Made by a program: the position numbers and the translations under genes
From: Promethearchaeota archaeon
Lineage (GTDB): Archaea > Asgardarchaeota > Lokiarchaeia > Sigyniarchaeales > Promethearchaeaceae
Reading direction: 5' to 3'
DNA length: 64,000 nt
Assembly: GCA_016933055.1 (NCBI GenBank)
Contig: JAFGBS010000034.1
Location: forward strand, 1 to 64,000
The notes under the pieces: generated by a model
What the model saw: only the letters and a program-made list of their open reading frames with translations
Told to the model about the DNA's origin: nothing
The model's database searches: none
Part shown: in pieces, positions 25,690 to 34,702 of the stretch
How the letters are laid out: each line of letters starts with the position of its first letter
Position numbering within the stretch: position 1 is the first letter of the stretch

Positions 25690-26223
25690 TTACTGGATTT
25701 TCCATTCGTACTTCCTAGGACCAAGAAATATTATGAATAAGGCACATACAAGTACAAAGAGACCTCCCCAACCATACCCAAATATTTCGAGTAGAACACC
25801 CATGATCAACATCCAAGGGATCTGGATCTTGTCAATAACCACTACATCGGTAAGTAATTTTTCCCATTCTTTATTTCCGCATAATTCAGAAAACTTAGGT
25901 TTTACCCAAATTATAGAAAGAGCTATTAATACTCCGGCATTAATGAGAGCCCATATTCCACTGCCAATGCGCAAGGTGGTAATATAAACAATACCTAAAA
26001 TAATGTGCACTACACCTGAAACAAGAACGAATATCCATGCATATTTTCCGAGTACAGTCACAAACGGCTCTAAACTCTCCCATGTAGATGAAGAATCGCT
26101 AGAAGATGTCTTAACAGATTTATTTTCTTCAGTAATTTTTGTATCAAATCCACATTTCTCACATACGGGCTTACCGCCCATTTCAGTACCACATTCAGGA
26201 CAGAACTTCGGAATTTTTGCCAT
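25690..26223 (-). CDS. zinc-ribbon membrane protein, paralog of the 51.9-kb gene
   Basis: This is a 177-residue protein from ATG 26223, chosen because AAGGGAAGC precedes it (the frame can start seven codons earlier). The N-terminal zinc ribbon has CPECG (Cys8, Cys11) and CEKCG (Cys21, Cys24). A Ser-rich linker and about four membrane helices follow. The second half is nearly identical to the protein at 51920-52402: IPWMLIMGVLLEIFGYGWGG is shared and FLGPRKYEW becomes FLGPRKFEW. The paralog lacks the zinc ribbon. The function is unknown; these resemble small zinc-ribbon/membrane proteins common in Asgard archaea. Confidence 0.6.
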   Translation of the reverse strand: MAKIPKFCPECGTEMGGKPVCEKCGFDTKITEENKSVKTSSSDSSSTWESLEPFVTVLGKYAWIFVLVSGVVHIILGIVYITTLRIGSGIWALINAGVLIALSIIWVKPKFSELCGNKEWEKLLTDVVVIDKIQIPWMLIMGVLLEIFGYGWGGLFVLVCALFIIFLGPRKYEWKIQ

Positions 26224-26374
26224 AATGCTTCCCTTATTTTTCATTGTTTGAAGGTTAAATAAGGTTTAGAATACTTCTAATTAAAGGTATTTAATCAAGT
26301 TAATGTAGAATCAGAATAAAGGAATCCTATTTAATCGTCCAATCTTAATACCATCAGTAACGGGAAGAAAGCTG

Positions 26375-27502
26375 ATGAAACAAATCGATGAACATGGATT
26401 GGAAATGCCGGGAGATCAAATCATCCAGAATCCAGAATTTGGAAAGAAGATTTTGAAAAAAATTCATACCATCAGCGCTGATTTGATACACCCGGTGAAA
26501 CTAATGCATGTATGTGGAACGCACGAACATACTTTAGCTGAATATGGATTACGTTCCCCTAATATCATCCCTAAGAACGTAGAGATAATCTCCGGTCCGG
26601 GATGTCCTGTTTGTGTCTGTCCAGCAGAGGATATAGATCGAGCAATTGAACTCACTAAAAATCAAGATATAATTCTTACTACCTTTGGGGACATGATTCG
26701 AGTGCCCTCCACCCACAGTTCACTTTCTCGGGAAAAAGCTAAAGGTGCAGATATTAGGATTGTTTATGGACCAGCGGATGCTATTAAAATTGCTCAAGAT
26801 AATCCAAATAAAGAAATTGTGTTTTTTGCAATTGGATTCGAGACCACAGCTCCCTTACTTGCATTAGAATTAGCCAATAATCCTCCTTCTAATTTTACCG
26901 TACTTTCTGCTCACAAATTGATACCTCCAGCCATGGAACTCATGATAAGTCTTCCCGATTTCAAATTGGATGGGTTTATTTGTCCCGGACATGTTGCAAC
27001 GATTATTGGTATGAAACCATTTATCCAATTTTCTGAAAAACATAATTTTCCTAATGTTATCGCAGGATTTGAACCCAATGATATGCTTTTAGGGATTTAT
27101 ATTCTTCTAACTCAAATCAAAAACCGCGAAACCTACGCAATCAACGAGTATACACGTGTTGTTCGACCGCAAGGAAATCAAGTAGCCCAAGAGTTTATGA
27201 AAGAGGTATACGGGTGTACAGATTCGAAATGGAGGGGGATTGGGCTTATACCCAATAGTGGTTTAGAATTAAAAGAAAAATATCAGCAATACGATGCATT
27301 AAAGCGATTCGAAATTCCCCTCCTTAACAGTCAAGATATTCCTAAGGGATGTTCATGTCATTTAGTGTTAGTGGGCAAAAAGAAACCAGAACAATGTCCG
27401 CTGTTCGCAAAAAAATGTACACCTATAAATCCAGTGGGTCCATGTATGGTAGGAAATGAGGGAAGCTGTAGAATATCTTATATGTACCGATCTCGACAAT
27501 AA
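26375..27502 (+). CDS. hypD: hydrogenase maturation protein HypD
   Basis: This 375-residue iron-sulfur protein works with HypC to carry the Fe(CN)2CO unit of [NiFe] hydrogenase. Diagnostic motifs are VCGTHEHT (about 47-54), GPGCPVCVCPAEDI (about 70-83), FGDMIRVPS, and the [4Fe-4S] cluster cysteines at the end in GCSCHLVL, EQCPLF and GSCRISYMY. Length and order match the family fully. No other hyp gene, hydrogenase or HypC is in the window, so the partner genes lie elsewhere. The ribosome site GGGAAGAAAGC is just upstream. Confidence 0.93.
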   Translation: MKQIDEHGLEMPGDQIIQNPEFGKKILKKIHTISADLIHPVKLMHVCGTHEHTLAEYGLRSPNIIPKNVEIISGPGCPVCVCPAEDIDRAIELTKNQDIILTTFGDMIRVPSTHSSLSREKAKGADIRIVYGPADAIKIAQDNPNKEIVFFAIGFETTAPLLALELANNPPSNFTVLSAHKLIPPAMELMISLPDFKLDGFICPGHVATIIGMKPFIQFSEKHNFPNVIAGFEPNDMLLGIYILLTQIKNRETYAINEYTRVVRPQGNQVAQEFMKEVYGCTDSKWRGIGLIPNSGLELKEKYQQYDALKRFEIPLLNSQDIPKGCSCHLVLVGKKKPEQCPLFAKKCTPINPVGPCMVGNEGSCRISYMYRSRQ

Positions 27503-27620
27503 AAATCAATGCTTGCAAGAGTATAAAACACTATAATAAAGTTTTTTAGTCTAAAGCAGTCTTAATTATTCGTAAGAGAACAAAAAACAAGAAGTAGAGA
27601 GGTTTTCAAAACGCAACTAC

Positions 27621-28531
27621 ATGAAGAAATAGATGCTTCTAAAATCCTATTCACTGGTCTTGATTCTGCCGGAAAAACAAGCATAATTTTAGCTTTACAG
27701 CGAGAATTCTCACAAATTGCGACTTTACATCCAACTAGGCAAGCTCAACGGAAAATTTTCGAGTTTTTAAGTCACAAAATTGCCGAATGGGATCTCGGTG
27801 GACAGTATAATTATCGGATTTCATATTTAAAAGCGCCCAGCAAATATTTTGATAAAACCAGTGTGTGTATTTACGTAATTGATGTACAAGATGAAAGCAG
27901 AATAGAGGAAAGTCTATCCTATCTTAAAGATGTGGTAGACGAGTTCCGTAAGCTCGAAATTAATCCACCAATTTACATTTTTCTCCATAAATTAGATCCT
28001 ACCTTAAAAAAGAAAAAGCCCATAGAAACTGAAAAACGCAATTTGGATATCCGTAATAAAGCCTTAGAAATAATTGGTGATATTCATGTTGTGGAATTCT
28101 TTAAAACCTCTATTTACGATTTGTGGACGGTAATGACTGCTTTTTCCAAAATTCTGTTGGCAATCTATCCCCAATCCGAACTCATTGATAAGACCATCAA
28201 GGAATTTGCTGAAATGAATAATGCGAAGGCAATTATAGTTCTTGATTCAAATAGTTTGATTATTGGCCAGCATTTCGATAATGATGAAGCAATGACCATT
28301 CTCGAGCATGCTACCCCTTACTTTCTAACACTAAATGATTCTTTTAGTGGAGTAGACGAATCCAAGAAAATGATTGTTGAGCGTGGAGGGATGGTGTATT
28401 TTTTTGACGAAATCAAACTTGAAAAAGGAATTAAACCTTTATTTCTCCTCATTATGAAAGAAGAAAACAATTTTGATGACCAAAAAATCAGGACGTTTAT
28501 GAATATATTTCGGGATTTGATTATCCCTTAA
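27621..28531 (+). CDS. Rag/Gtr-like small GTPase with roadblock-like C-terminus; start frame disrupted
   Basis: The long frame (27566-28531) encodes a Ras-like domain with Walker A FTGLDSAGKTS, switch II WDLGGQ and base-recognition HKLD. WD-x-GGQ together with HKxD is the Rag/Gtr pattern. A C-terminal part from about residue 190 (AIIVLDSNSLIIGQHFDND) looks like a roadblock domain, as in Rag proteins. No ATG, GTG or TTG precedes the Walker A in this frame; the first standard start (GTG 27863) would remove it. ATG 27621 lies one frame off, and adding one A in the run at 27627-27629 would give MKKIDASKILFTGLDS, a plausible start. So either there is a real frameshift, an assembly error, or an unusual start. 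Rag-like GTPases signal on membranes in eukaryotes. Confidence 0.7.
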
Positions 28532-28650
28532 TTGATTCTTTTTCACACAGTTGAAATAAATACGACAATTATTCTTGTTCGATAAAATTATATGAGTTAA
28601 TTTTTTCAATAATATTATCAATAAAGAAGGGGACAAAAGGAGAAATTTAG

Positions 28651-29742
28651 ATGCGAATTTGCACAAATTGCGGAACTACGAATCCCGATAGTACAGGGGC
28701 ATGTAAAAAATGCGGCTCACCTATAAAACCAGTGAATTCAGTTGTAGTAAGAACCAACTACCGTAAAACTAATAAAACAAATCAGAAGACAGAACAACAC
28801 AATGATTTCAATCCAGTTCAACAGCAAATAAATAACCCCAAACATGATCTACCTTCCCAAATGTCCTCAGCTAATACTCCTAAAATCACAAATTTGGAAT
28901 ATAAATTTCATTCCCCAAAAGTGGCGGAAAAAAAGTCCTCAAACCAATCAGGACTTCCTTTGGAACCTATTCCCCCAACTCCAACAGAAAATTTTGTCAT
29001 TCCTCGACCTATCATTCCGAAAAAAAGTAATTATGACAATAGTTCCCCAAGAGAGGAAAACAGCCCCATTGTTTTGTCTAACAAGACCATACAAAACACA
29101 GATCTACAGGCAATTCCTCAAAATTTGCACAGGGAACAAACTCAAAGGGAAAATAGAAGTTCCTATTCAAATCCAATAGATTCCTCTAACCAAATTCCAA
29201 TTATGGCTTTTAGCACTCAATCCATTCAATCACAGCAAATCGAACAAGAAATGACCAGCATTATGGATAGCTTAAGGGTGTCTCCATTACCGAAATCTTC
29301 CTCAAATAAAAAGGGGCATTCTCAAGAAGACGATTCCAAGCTTGATACCACCATTCCAAACTCACTGGATGACATCCTAATAAACCTATCTCAATTGGAT
29401 TTGAATATTGAAGCATCCGCATTGGTTAATGTGGATGGAAACATTATTGCATCTGCTATTTCTGAACGAATAGATGATTTTCTAATTTCCACAATCACTA
29501 ACACATTAGGAACAATTTCTCAAGACGTTATGGCTAGTTTGGAAAGTGGAGATGTTAAATTTGTGTCTATTTTTGCAACAAAAGGCATATTGTTTTTATC
29601 TCCCATCATGAAAAATCTGTTTCTTGTGTTGTATACAAGTTCAGATGCAAAAATAGGCTTGATTAACCTAGCTCGAATGGTAGTAAAGAAGAAAATAGAA
29701 CTTTTTTATGCAAAGCGAAATCTTCGAAAATCACCAGTCTAA
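28651..29742 (+). CDS. zinc-ribbon plus disordered linker plus roadblock protein
   Basis: This 363-residue protein has three parts. The N-terminal zinc ribbon has CTNCG (Cys4, Cys7) and CKKCG (about Cys19, Cys22). Residues about 30-240 are Pro/Ser/Asn/Gln-rich and probably disordered. A C-terminal roadblock/LC7 domain (about 245-360) includes the strand ASALVNVDGNIIAS and VKFVSIFATKGILFLS. Roadblock domains are GTPase-regulatory modules (MglB, Ragulator). It sits between the Rag-like GTPase and the longin-GTPase, so a complex of the three is plausible but unproven. GGAGAAATTTAG precedes ATG 28651. Confidence 0.72.
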   Translation: MRICTNCGTTNPDSTGACKKCGSPIKPVNSVVVRTNYRKTNKTNQKTEQHNDFNPVQQQINNPKHDLPSQMSSANTPKITNLEYKFHSPKVAEKKSSNQSGLPLEPIPPTPTENFVIPRPIIPKKSNYDNSSPREENSPIVLSNKTIQNTDLQAIPQNLHREQTQRENRSSYSNPIDSSNQIPIMAFSTQSIQSQQIEQEMTSIMDSLRVSPLPKSSSNKKGHSQEDDSKLDTTIPNSLDDILINLSQLDLNIEASALVNVDGNIIASAISERIDDFLISTITNTLGTISQDVMASLESGDVKFVSIFATKGILFLSPIMKNLFLVLYTSSDAKIGLINLARMVVKKKIELFYAKRNLRKSPV

Positions 29743-29795
29743 TCCTTTTAGGTTTAATTATCAATATAGATCAAAACACTTCCGACGGATTTGGG

Positions 29796-31160
29796 ATGAT
29801 AGAGCAGGCACATAAGGATTCATTTTTCTACATCGTAACATTCAGCATGTTTTCTGATGTAAAAGGTCCCGTTCCCATATACTGTTATCCGGATTCCGTA
29901 AATATTGATACCCAAGTAGAAATTGCAATGAAATCAGTTTCATTATTAATGGGCGAGGCGGTTTATCAAGCAGGTTTGTCTGATGATCTGAAATATTTTG
30001 GAATACTTCCATTTCCCGAGTTAAATTATATTGGATTAACCTATTTTTTTCTTATACCCGATGAACTGGCGCGAGGGAAATCGAAGGCAGCAACTGCAAC
30101 TCTGGTATTAAAAGAAACAGATGACCATTTCCTTTATAATAATATCCACATACTTCGCATTTTATTTGATAATGCTAGGTTAACCCTAAGAAAAAACCAC
30201 GAACTATCAACCATTAAAGAAACCATTGAGGACCTACGACAAAATATACTAAAAATATGGGATTATAATCAAAAGAATTCTAATTCAAACCAATTGAAAA
30301 TTGTATGCACCGGATTAGATAATGCGGGGAAAACAAGTTATATCGAGATAATTAATTCTGAATTTTCAGAATTGTTGAATGTTGCCCCAAATGAGCAAAA
30401 CTCAAAACATACAGTTTCCCTCATTAAATGGGATTATAAACCAAAGGAAAAATATCATAAATCGTACTTCGAAAATGCGAATTTATATCTATATAACGTT
30501 GACGTGTTGATGTATCTTATTGATGCTCAAAATCCTGACAGATTTGAGGAATCCATGGATCTTTTAAGTAGAATTTTCCATACTCTAGATAAATTAAAGG
30601 TCCATCCTGAAATCCAAATAATTCTGCATAAATTTGATCCAAATATTAATTCTTCCATCAGCAGCAAGATTAACCAATTCAAGAGAACGATATCACAGAT
30701 TCATTCGAATTGGTCCTTACAATTTTTTTACACATCAAAATATGATTCTAATTCGATTAAAAAGAGTTTTATTCATGCAATATCTATTTTTACTTCTGAA
30801 AAGGAACCGTTTTCATCATTAATCCAGCGATTCGTGCGAAAAGTAGATGGTCATTCCGGTACATTTTTAACGCAATATGGTTTGGTGTTGGGTAAATATA
30901 GTAAAACTTCTGAATGGGAGCATTTAACTTGGAATTTAAAAGATGATTTATTCAATATGTTTCAACATAGTGAAGATTTACAAATTCCCTATCTAAAGAT
31001 CCAATTTAATGGTATTACCCTATATTATTATAAAATCCAAATCAATTCTCATGAATTCCATCTAGTATTTGACTCCCCAAAGGATAGGAAAAAAATAAGA
31101 AAAAATATCGATCTTTTCATTACCCAAACCACTCCTCTTGTCCAAGACAATCTAGATTAA
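29796..31160 (+). CDS. longin-like domain fused to a degenerate small GTPase domain
   Basis: This 454-residue protein has residues about 8-135 with the longin pattern (FFYIVTFSMFSDVKGPVPI start, then helix VEIAMKSVSLLMGEAVYQAG). A helical linker follows. The G domain is at about 168-330: Walker A CTGLDNAGKTSY (173-181 core) is intact, but the G3 region is WDYKPKEKYH, without the GGQ. The G4 motif HKFDPN is kept. The rest (about 345-450) may be a second roadblock/longin-like domain. It may bind GTP but hydrolyse it poorly. Its stop codon overlaps that of the transglutaminase-like gene on the other strand. The architecture suits a GTPase-regulatory scaffold. Confidence 0.7.
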   Translation: MIEQAHKDSFFYIVTFSMFSDVKGPVPIYCYPDSVNIDTQVEIAMKSVSLLMGEAVYQAGLSDDLKYFGILPFPELNYIGLTYFFLIPDELARGKSKAATATLVLKETDDHFLYNNIHILRILFDNARLTLRKNHELSTIKETIEDLRQNILKIWDYNQKNSNSNQLKIVCTGLDNAGKTSYIEIINSEFSELLNVAPNEQNSKHTVSLIKWDYKPKEKYHKSYFENANLYLYNVDVLMYLIDAQNPDRFEESMDLLSRIFHTLDKLKVHPEIQIILHKFDPNINSSISSKINQFKRTISQIHSNWSLQFFYTSKYDSNSIKKSFIHAISIFTSEKEPFSSLIQRFVRKVDGHSGTFLTQYGLVLGKYSKTSEWEHLTWNLKDDLFNMFQHSEDLQIPYLKIQFNGITLYYYKIQINSHEFHLVFDSPKDRKKIRKNIDLFITQTTPLVQDNLD

Positions 31161-32416
31161 TCCTTTTTTTTAGACCGTTTGTGAATCATTCCAGTACTTA
31201 AAAGTGCTATAATTATTGAACACGCAACAATGAATGTCCCAGTGTGAAAAGGAATTGATTGAGGGGTTTTATAGTCTACTTCGAGATATGTAATATCTAT
31301 GGAGAGCGACCATCTGATATCGTTTGGATTCGAGGTTTTTATATATGGTATAAACCCCCACTCGACAACCGAGCCCTCTATCGATGGTTGAACTCCTCCC
31401 CCTAAATTTTCTCCAATGCAGACAGGAAGATGGATATAATCCATATAATTCCTATATTTTGGATTAGTCTGGGACCATGTTGGATCCATACTAATAAATC
31501 CATACCCCGGAATATAATATTCTACCCAAGCATGGCCTGGGATCGTGCCTATAGTTTCTCCGGAGGAAGTAGTTCCATAGTAGTAGGAAATTTGATATCC
31601 TGCTTCTTTTTTGGTAGCAAGGTAACCATCATCCATAATGACTAACCCGACAACTTTCCGAGCAGGGATTCCTTGGATTCGTAATAGTGTGGTAAATAAA
31701 GTTGAAAAATCACTGCAATCCCCTAATTTCAAAAGATAGGTTAAATAAGCTCCTCTAGAAACCGTTGCATCTTCATCATATTCAATATTTTTCGTAATCC
31801 AATCTAAAATTGCATCCACCTTATCAATAATCGAATTTTTGCCCTCGCAGAGACTGTTCGACAAACTAATTAAACTGGGGTTTTCCACTTGTAGATTATT
31901 CTCCGCCCCAGTTAGATTCTGATAGAGAGGATCAGTAGTATCATAAACCCCTTCATTTCTTTCTCTCAGTTTCCACAAGGTTTCTTTTAATGTAATCTCA
32001 TAACTGATGTTATACACCAGTTCGGAATCCGAATTTAGAGTACCAGCAACGTATTCCATCGTGTTATTAAAATCATCTTGAGGATCATAGAAATAGGTTG
32101 CAGAGGGATCGCAAGAATTGCTCAATATTTTCACTGACTGAAGAGGTGCAACACCTGTCATATATGGATGCGTATGATTGGAAAATCTATGAATCCACAT
32201 TTTAACACTATTTGCATCACTTCTTGACCACATTTTCCACTCATAATTCATTTGAATTTTTATTGTACTCCACTGGGAATATCCAGAAGATGGGGTTGAG
32301 AAAGAAACAGGATCTATTCCAAAAACAGGATTTATCGTTGAACTATATACCAAAATGAATAAAAATGATGTGTATAAAAAACATAGTTTTTGTTTTCGAT
32401 TGTGAAAAAGTCTCAT
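31157..32416 (-). CDS. transglutaminase-like surface protein with C-terminal anchor
   Basis: This 419-residue protein has an N-terminal signal-like hydrophobic stretch (about 10-28) and a C-terminal membrane helix (about 393-410) followed by KRSKKKD. The middle holds a transglutaminase/protease-like core with the catalytic triad: Cys in LKLGDCSDFSTL, His in GHAWVEYYI, Asp in GFISMDPTW. The N-terminal ~170 residues may be a beta-rich domain. The triad is intact, so it may be a peptidase or crosslinking enzyme acting outside the cell; the substrate is unknown. It is convergent with the longin-GTPase gene, their stops overlapping. Confidence 0.75.
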   Translation of the reverse strand: MRLFHNRKQKLCFLYTSFLFILVYSSTINPVFGIDPVSFSTPSSGYSQWSTIKIQMNYEWKMWSRSDANSVKMWIHRFSNHTHPYMTGVAPLQSVKILSNSCDPSATYFYDPQDDFNNTMEYVAGTLNSDSELVYNISYEITLKETLWKLRERNEGVYDTTDPLYQNLTGAENNLQVENPSLISLSNSLCEGKNSIIDKVDAILDWITKNIEYDEDATVSRGAYLTYLLKLGDCSDFSTLFTTLLRIQGIPARKVVGLVIMDDGYLATKKEAGYQISYYYGTTSSGETIGTIPGHAWVEYYIPGYGFISMDPTWSQTNPKYRNYMDYIHLPVCIGENLGGGVQPSIEGSVVEWGFIPYIKTSNPNDIRWSLSIDITYLEVDYKTPQSIPFHTGTFIVACSIIIALLSTGMIHKRSKKKD

Positions 32417-32487
32417 CTAATTTCTATAAAAATTGTTTGCTTAAATCTTTAAGTTTAATCCCTTAATACAAAAATAACATTTAATCG

Positions 32488-33141
32488 ATGATAACTTTGA
32501 TTTATTCAATCATACTTGTAGACGCTGATTCCGGGATTTTGTTATTGGAAAAGAAATTAAAAATTCAAAAGGAAAACAATGTCCCCGCAGATGCGTTGGC
32601 AAATTTTTTTGGGGAACTGAACAACATGATTGATGATATTCAAAAGTCTATGAAAAAGGGGCAAGACCTTACACAAAAAACTCGAGTTGTTGCGAGTGAG
32701 AACTCATCGATCACATTACATTTTCAACCTAATGCACGGATATTGATCTGTGCGATTTCTGATCCCGATGATGATACAGAAAAGATTACGAATAATTTGA
32801 AAATTGTGGGAAAACGATTTTGGTTAAAACATAAAACAGATCTGGAAATCTTCCGGAAGGAAAACTTACGAGATATTTTCAATCCCTTTGGGGTGGATAT
32901 TGAAACAATTACCTTAGGTGGTAAAATTGGGGAGAAATTTCCAAAATTACTTATTGCTGAACCAGCTCTTGAGCGAATAAAAATGATGGGAATTATTAAT
33001 CACAATGAATATAATGTAGCAAATATGTGTGATGGAAAAACTTCTGCATTCAAAATCGCTAAAAATTTGAATATCAGTTCAGATGAAGCAAAAAAAATAT
33101 TGAACAAATTAGATGAATTGGATGTTGTAAAAGTCCCGTAA
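32488..33141 (+). CDS. longin-like protein with C-terminal winged-helix region
   Basis: This 217-residue protein has an N-terminal part (IYSIILVDADSGILLLEKK to about residue 120) with the strand-turn-strand and helix pattern of longin domains. The C-terminal 70 residues (MMGIINHNEYNVANMCDG, then AFKIAKNLNISSDEAKKILN) fit a winged helix. There is no membrane segment. Upstream is AT-rich with TTTAATC close to the ATG, so the transcript may be leaderless. With the other longin and roadblock genes it suggests a small-GTPase-related set. The stop is adjacent to that of the L13e gene on the other strand. Confidence 0.55.
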   Translation: MITLIYSIILVDADSGILLLEKKLKIQKENNVPADALANFFGELNNMIDDIQKSMKKGQDLTQKTRVVASENSSITLHFQPNARILICAISDPDDDTEKITNNLKIVGKRFWLKHKTDLEIFRKENLRDIFNPFGVDIETITLGGKIGEKFPKLLIAEPALERIKMMGIINHNEYNVANMCDGKTSAFKIAKNLNISSDEAKKILNKLDELDVVKVP

Positions 33142-34086
33142 TCACGGATTCAATTCACTCTTCTTTTTAGCTAGCCACTCTTTATACACACTAGATTCTT
33201 TTCCTCGCCAAATTGCATTTTTTCCAGTCTCCTCGTTGTACAATTTATGAAGGTCTTCCGTGGATAAAGTTTCAATCGGTTTGGATGAATCTTTTGGTTT
33301 GGTTTCTGTTTTTTCCTTAGGTACTTCTTCAGTTTTCGATTTAGTTTTTTCTTTTAGTCTCTCTTTTTCCGATTCATCTATTCCAAGGGCTTTCTTCTTT
33401 TTAGCTAACCATTTCTTATACACACCGGATTCTTTTCCTCGCCAGATTGCATCTTTCCCGGTTTCTTCTGTGTACATTTTATGAAAATCTTCTGTGGAGA
33501 ATTTCTTTGAACTTGGTTCCTCCTTCATTGGAAGTTTTTCTTCAACTTTTGGTTTCGTCTTCGCAAGCTTCTCAGTTTGTAGAGGTTCTGCTTTCTCCTT
33601 TTCGATCTTTGTTTCTGGTGTTTTTTCAGCAGGTTTAGGTGCGGGTTTAGCTTTTTTAGGTTCAGGTATTTTTTCAGCAGGTTTAGGTGCAGGTTCAGCT
33701 TTTTTAGGTTCAGGTATTTTTTCAGCAGGTTTAGGTGCGGGTTTAGCTTTTTTAGGTTCAGGTTGTTTTGTTTCAGGTTTTGGAAGATCTTTTTCTTGTC
33801 CTTGTTTCTTCGGTTTAGTGGGTTTTGTTTTCTTCTGTTTTGTTATTTTAGCTTTTTCTGTTTCCTTTGCACGTTCAACTTGTCTAGTCAGATCATATTT
33901 TTCCATTAGATATTCAATATTCTGTTCATATTCTGACTTTCGACGTAAATCTACGGGTATTCCCAAACTTCGTGCTTCTCCAATATTTAATCCCACAGCT
34001 TTTATTTCCTTTAAAGAGTAACCGTGTCCGGGTCGGTAGCTTTTGGTCCGTGCTTTTTGAACGAGAATGTTCTTATGTTTAACCAT
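33142..34086 (-). CDS. ribosomal protein L13e with long Pro/Lys repeat tail
   Basis: The first ~85 residues after ATG 34086 match ribosomal protein L13e, a eukaryote/archaea large-subunit protein: RPGHGYSLKEIKAVGLNIGE, then ARSLGIPVDLRRKS and NIEYLMEKYDL. Most of the rest is an unusual extension. It has a 16-residue Pro/Ala/Lys/Glu repeat (three copies), a charged linker, and two near-identical ~35-residue motifs (HKMYTEETGKDAIWRGKES and HKLYNEETGKNAIWRGKES), each ending in YK-x-WLAKKK. Archaeal L13e proteins are normally short (about 80-150 residues). The start was set at ATG 34086 rather than a GTG three codons earlier. The tail repeats may bind RNA or a partner, which is inference. Confidence 0.75.
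   Translation of the reverse strand: MVKHKNILVQKARTKSYRPGHGYSLKEIKAVGLNIGEARSLGIPVDLRRKSEYEQNIEYLMEKYDLTRQVERAKETEKAKITKQKKTKPTKPKKQGQEKDLPKPETKQPEPKKAKPAPKPAEKIPEPKKAEPAPKPAEKIPEPKKAKPAPKPAEKTPETKIEKEKAEPLQTEKLAKTKPKVEEKLPMKEEPSSKKFSTEDFHKMYTEETGKDAIWRGKESGVYKKWLAKKKKALGIDESEKERLKEKTKSKTEEVPKEKTETKPKDSSKPIETLSTEDLHKLYNEETGKNAIWRGKESSVYKEWLAKKKSELNP
33618..33763. repeat. 48-base tandem repeat in the L13e tail
   Basis: Three copies of a 48-base unit (start points about 33618, 33666 and 33714) encode APKPAEKIPEPKKAEP-like 16-residue units. Copies differ at a few bases, so the array is recent or being homogenised. Confidence 0.7.
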
Positions 34087-34195
34087 TGGTATCACTTATT
34101 CTGCAATACGTTTTTGAATATGAGCTTCTATATCAATTTTTTGGGATTTCTCAGATTGAAATATATTTACCTTCTTGTGACTAACCTAATGTATA

Positions 34196-34693
34196 ATGGA
34201 ACACTCTTACTGGATATTTCGATCACCAGAACACAATGTCTCAATTGAAAAAGTTCCCATTTATTTTCAGCAAGTGGATTTACAAGGGGATTCTAAAGCG
34301 GGTAAAGTTATATTCGAGTCATATAACCAAATGGAAGAAATATTTGGCCCTGATGCCATCATAGAAGTATATTGGGAAACCATCGATCGTTCTATATTTC
34401 ATCAAGGTAACAGAGTTCAACAATCTTTTGATATGTATAATGCCATTGAAGTCAATATCACTAAGAAAGAAACCAGATGGAATCGATCTCACGAAAATTC
34501 CTATTGGTACGGCACAAGAAAGCAAATAATACAGAAACGATTTTATACTTCCAAACACATTCACTGTATTGTGTTATGCGACCTAACCGACCGTGTTTTT
34601 GAAATACATGCGAAAATTATTGCAAATCTGTATCCTAATTATGAAAACCTAGTACAAGAGACCATTGCGTCTCTTTTATGCCATGAAGTTTAA
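34196..34693 (+). CDS. hypothetical protein, 165 residues
   Basis: I do not recognise this family. It is soluble, with no signal peptide or membrane helix and no Cys pair. A mixed alpha-beta pattern includes strands around VPIYFQQVDLQ, VIFESYNQM, AIIEVYWETI and HIHCIVLCDLT. A TATA-like AAATATATTTA lies about 30 bases before the ATG, so the transcript is probably leaderless. It lies between L13e and a methyltransferase gene. Confidence 0.5.
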   Translation: MEHSYWIFRSPEHNVSIEKVPIYFQQVDLQGDSKAGKVIFESYNQMEEIFGPDAIIEVYWETIDRSIFHQGNRVQQSFDMYNAIEVNITKKETRWNRSHENSYWYGTRKQIIQKRFYTSKHIHCIVLCDLTDRVFEIHAKIIANLYPNYENLVQETIASLLCHEV

Positions 34694-34702
34694 AAAACGT
34701 CA

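Noticed and set aside
33260..34021. Plus-strand frames with FSAGLGAGLAFLGSG repeats
   Set aside because: Antisense translation of the Pro/Lys repeat of the L13e gene; the repeat pattern is an artefact of the coding strand.
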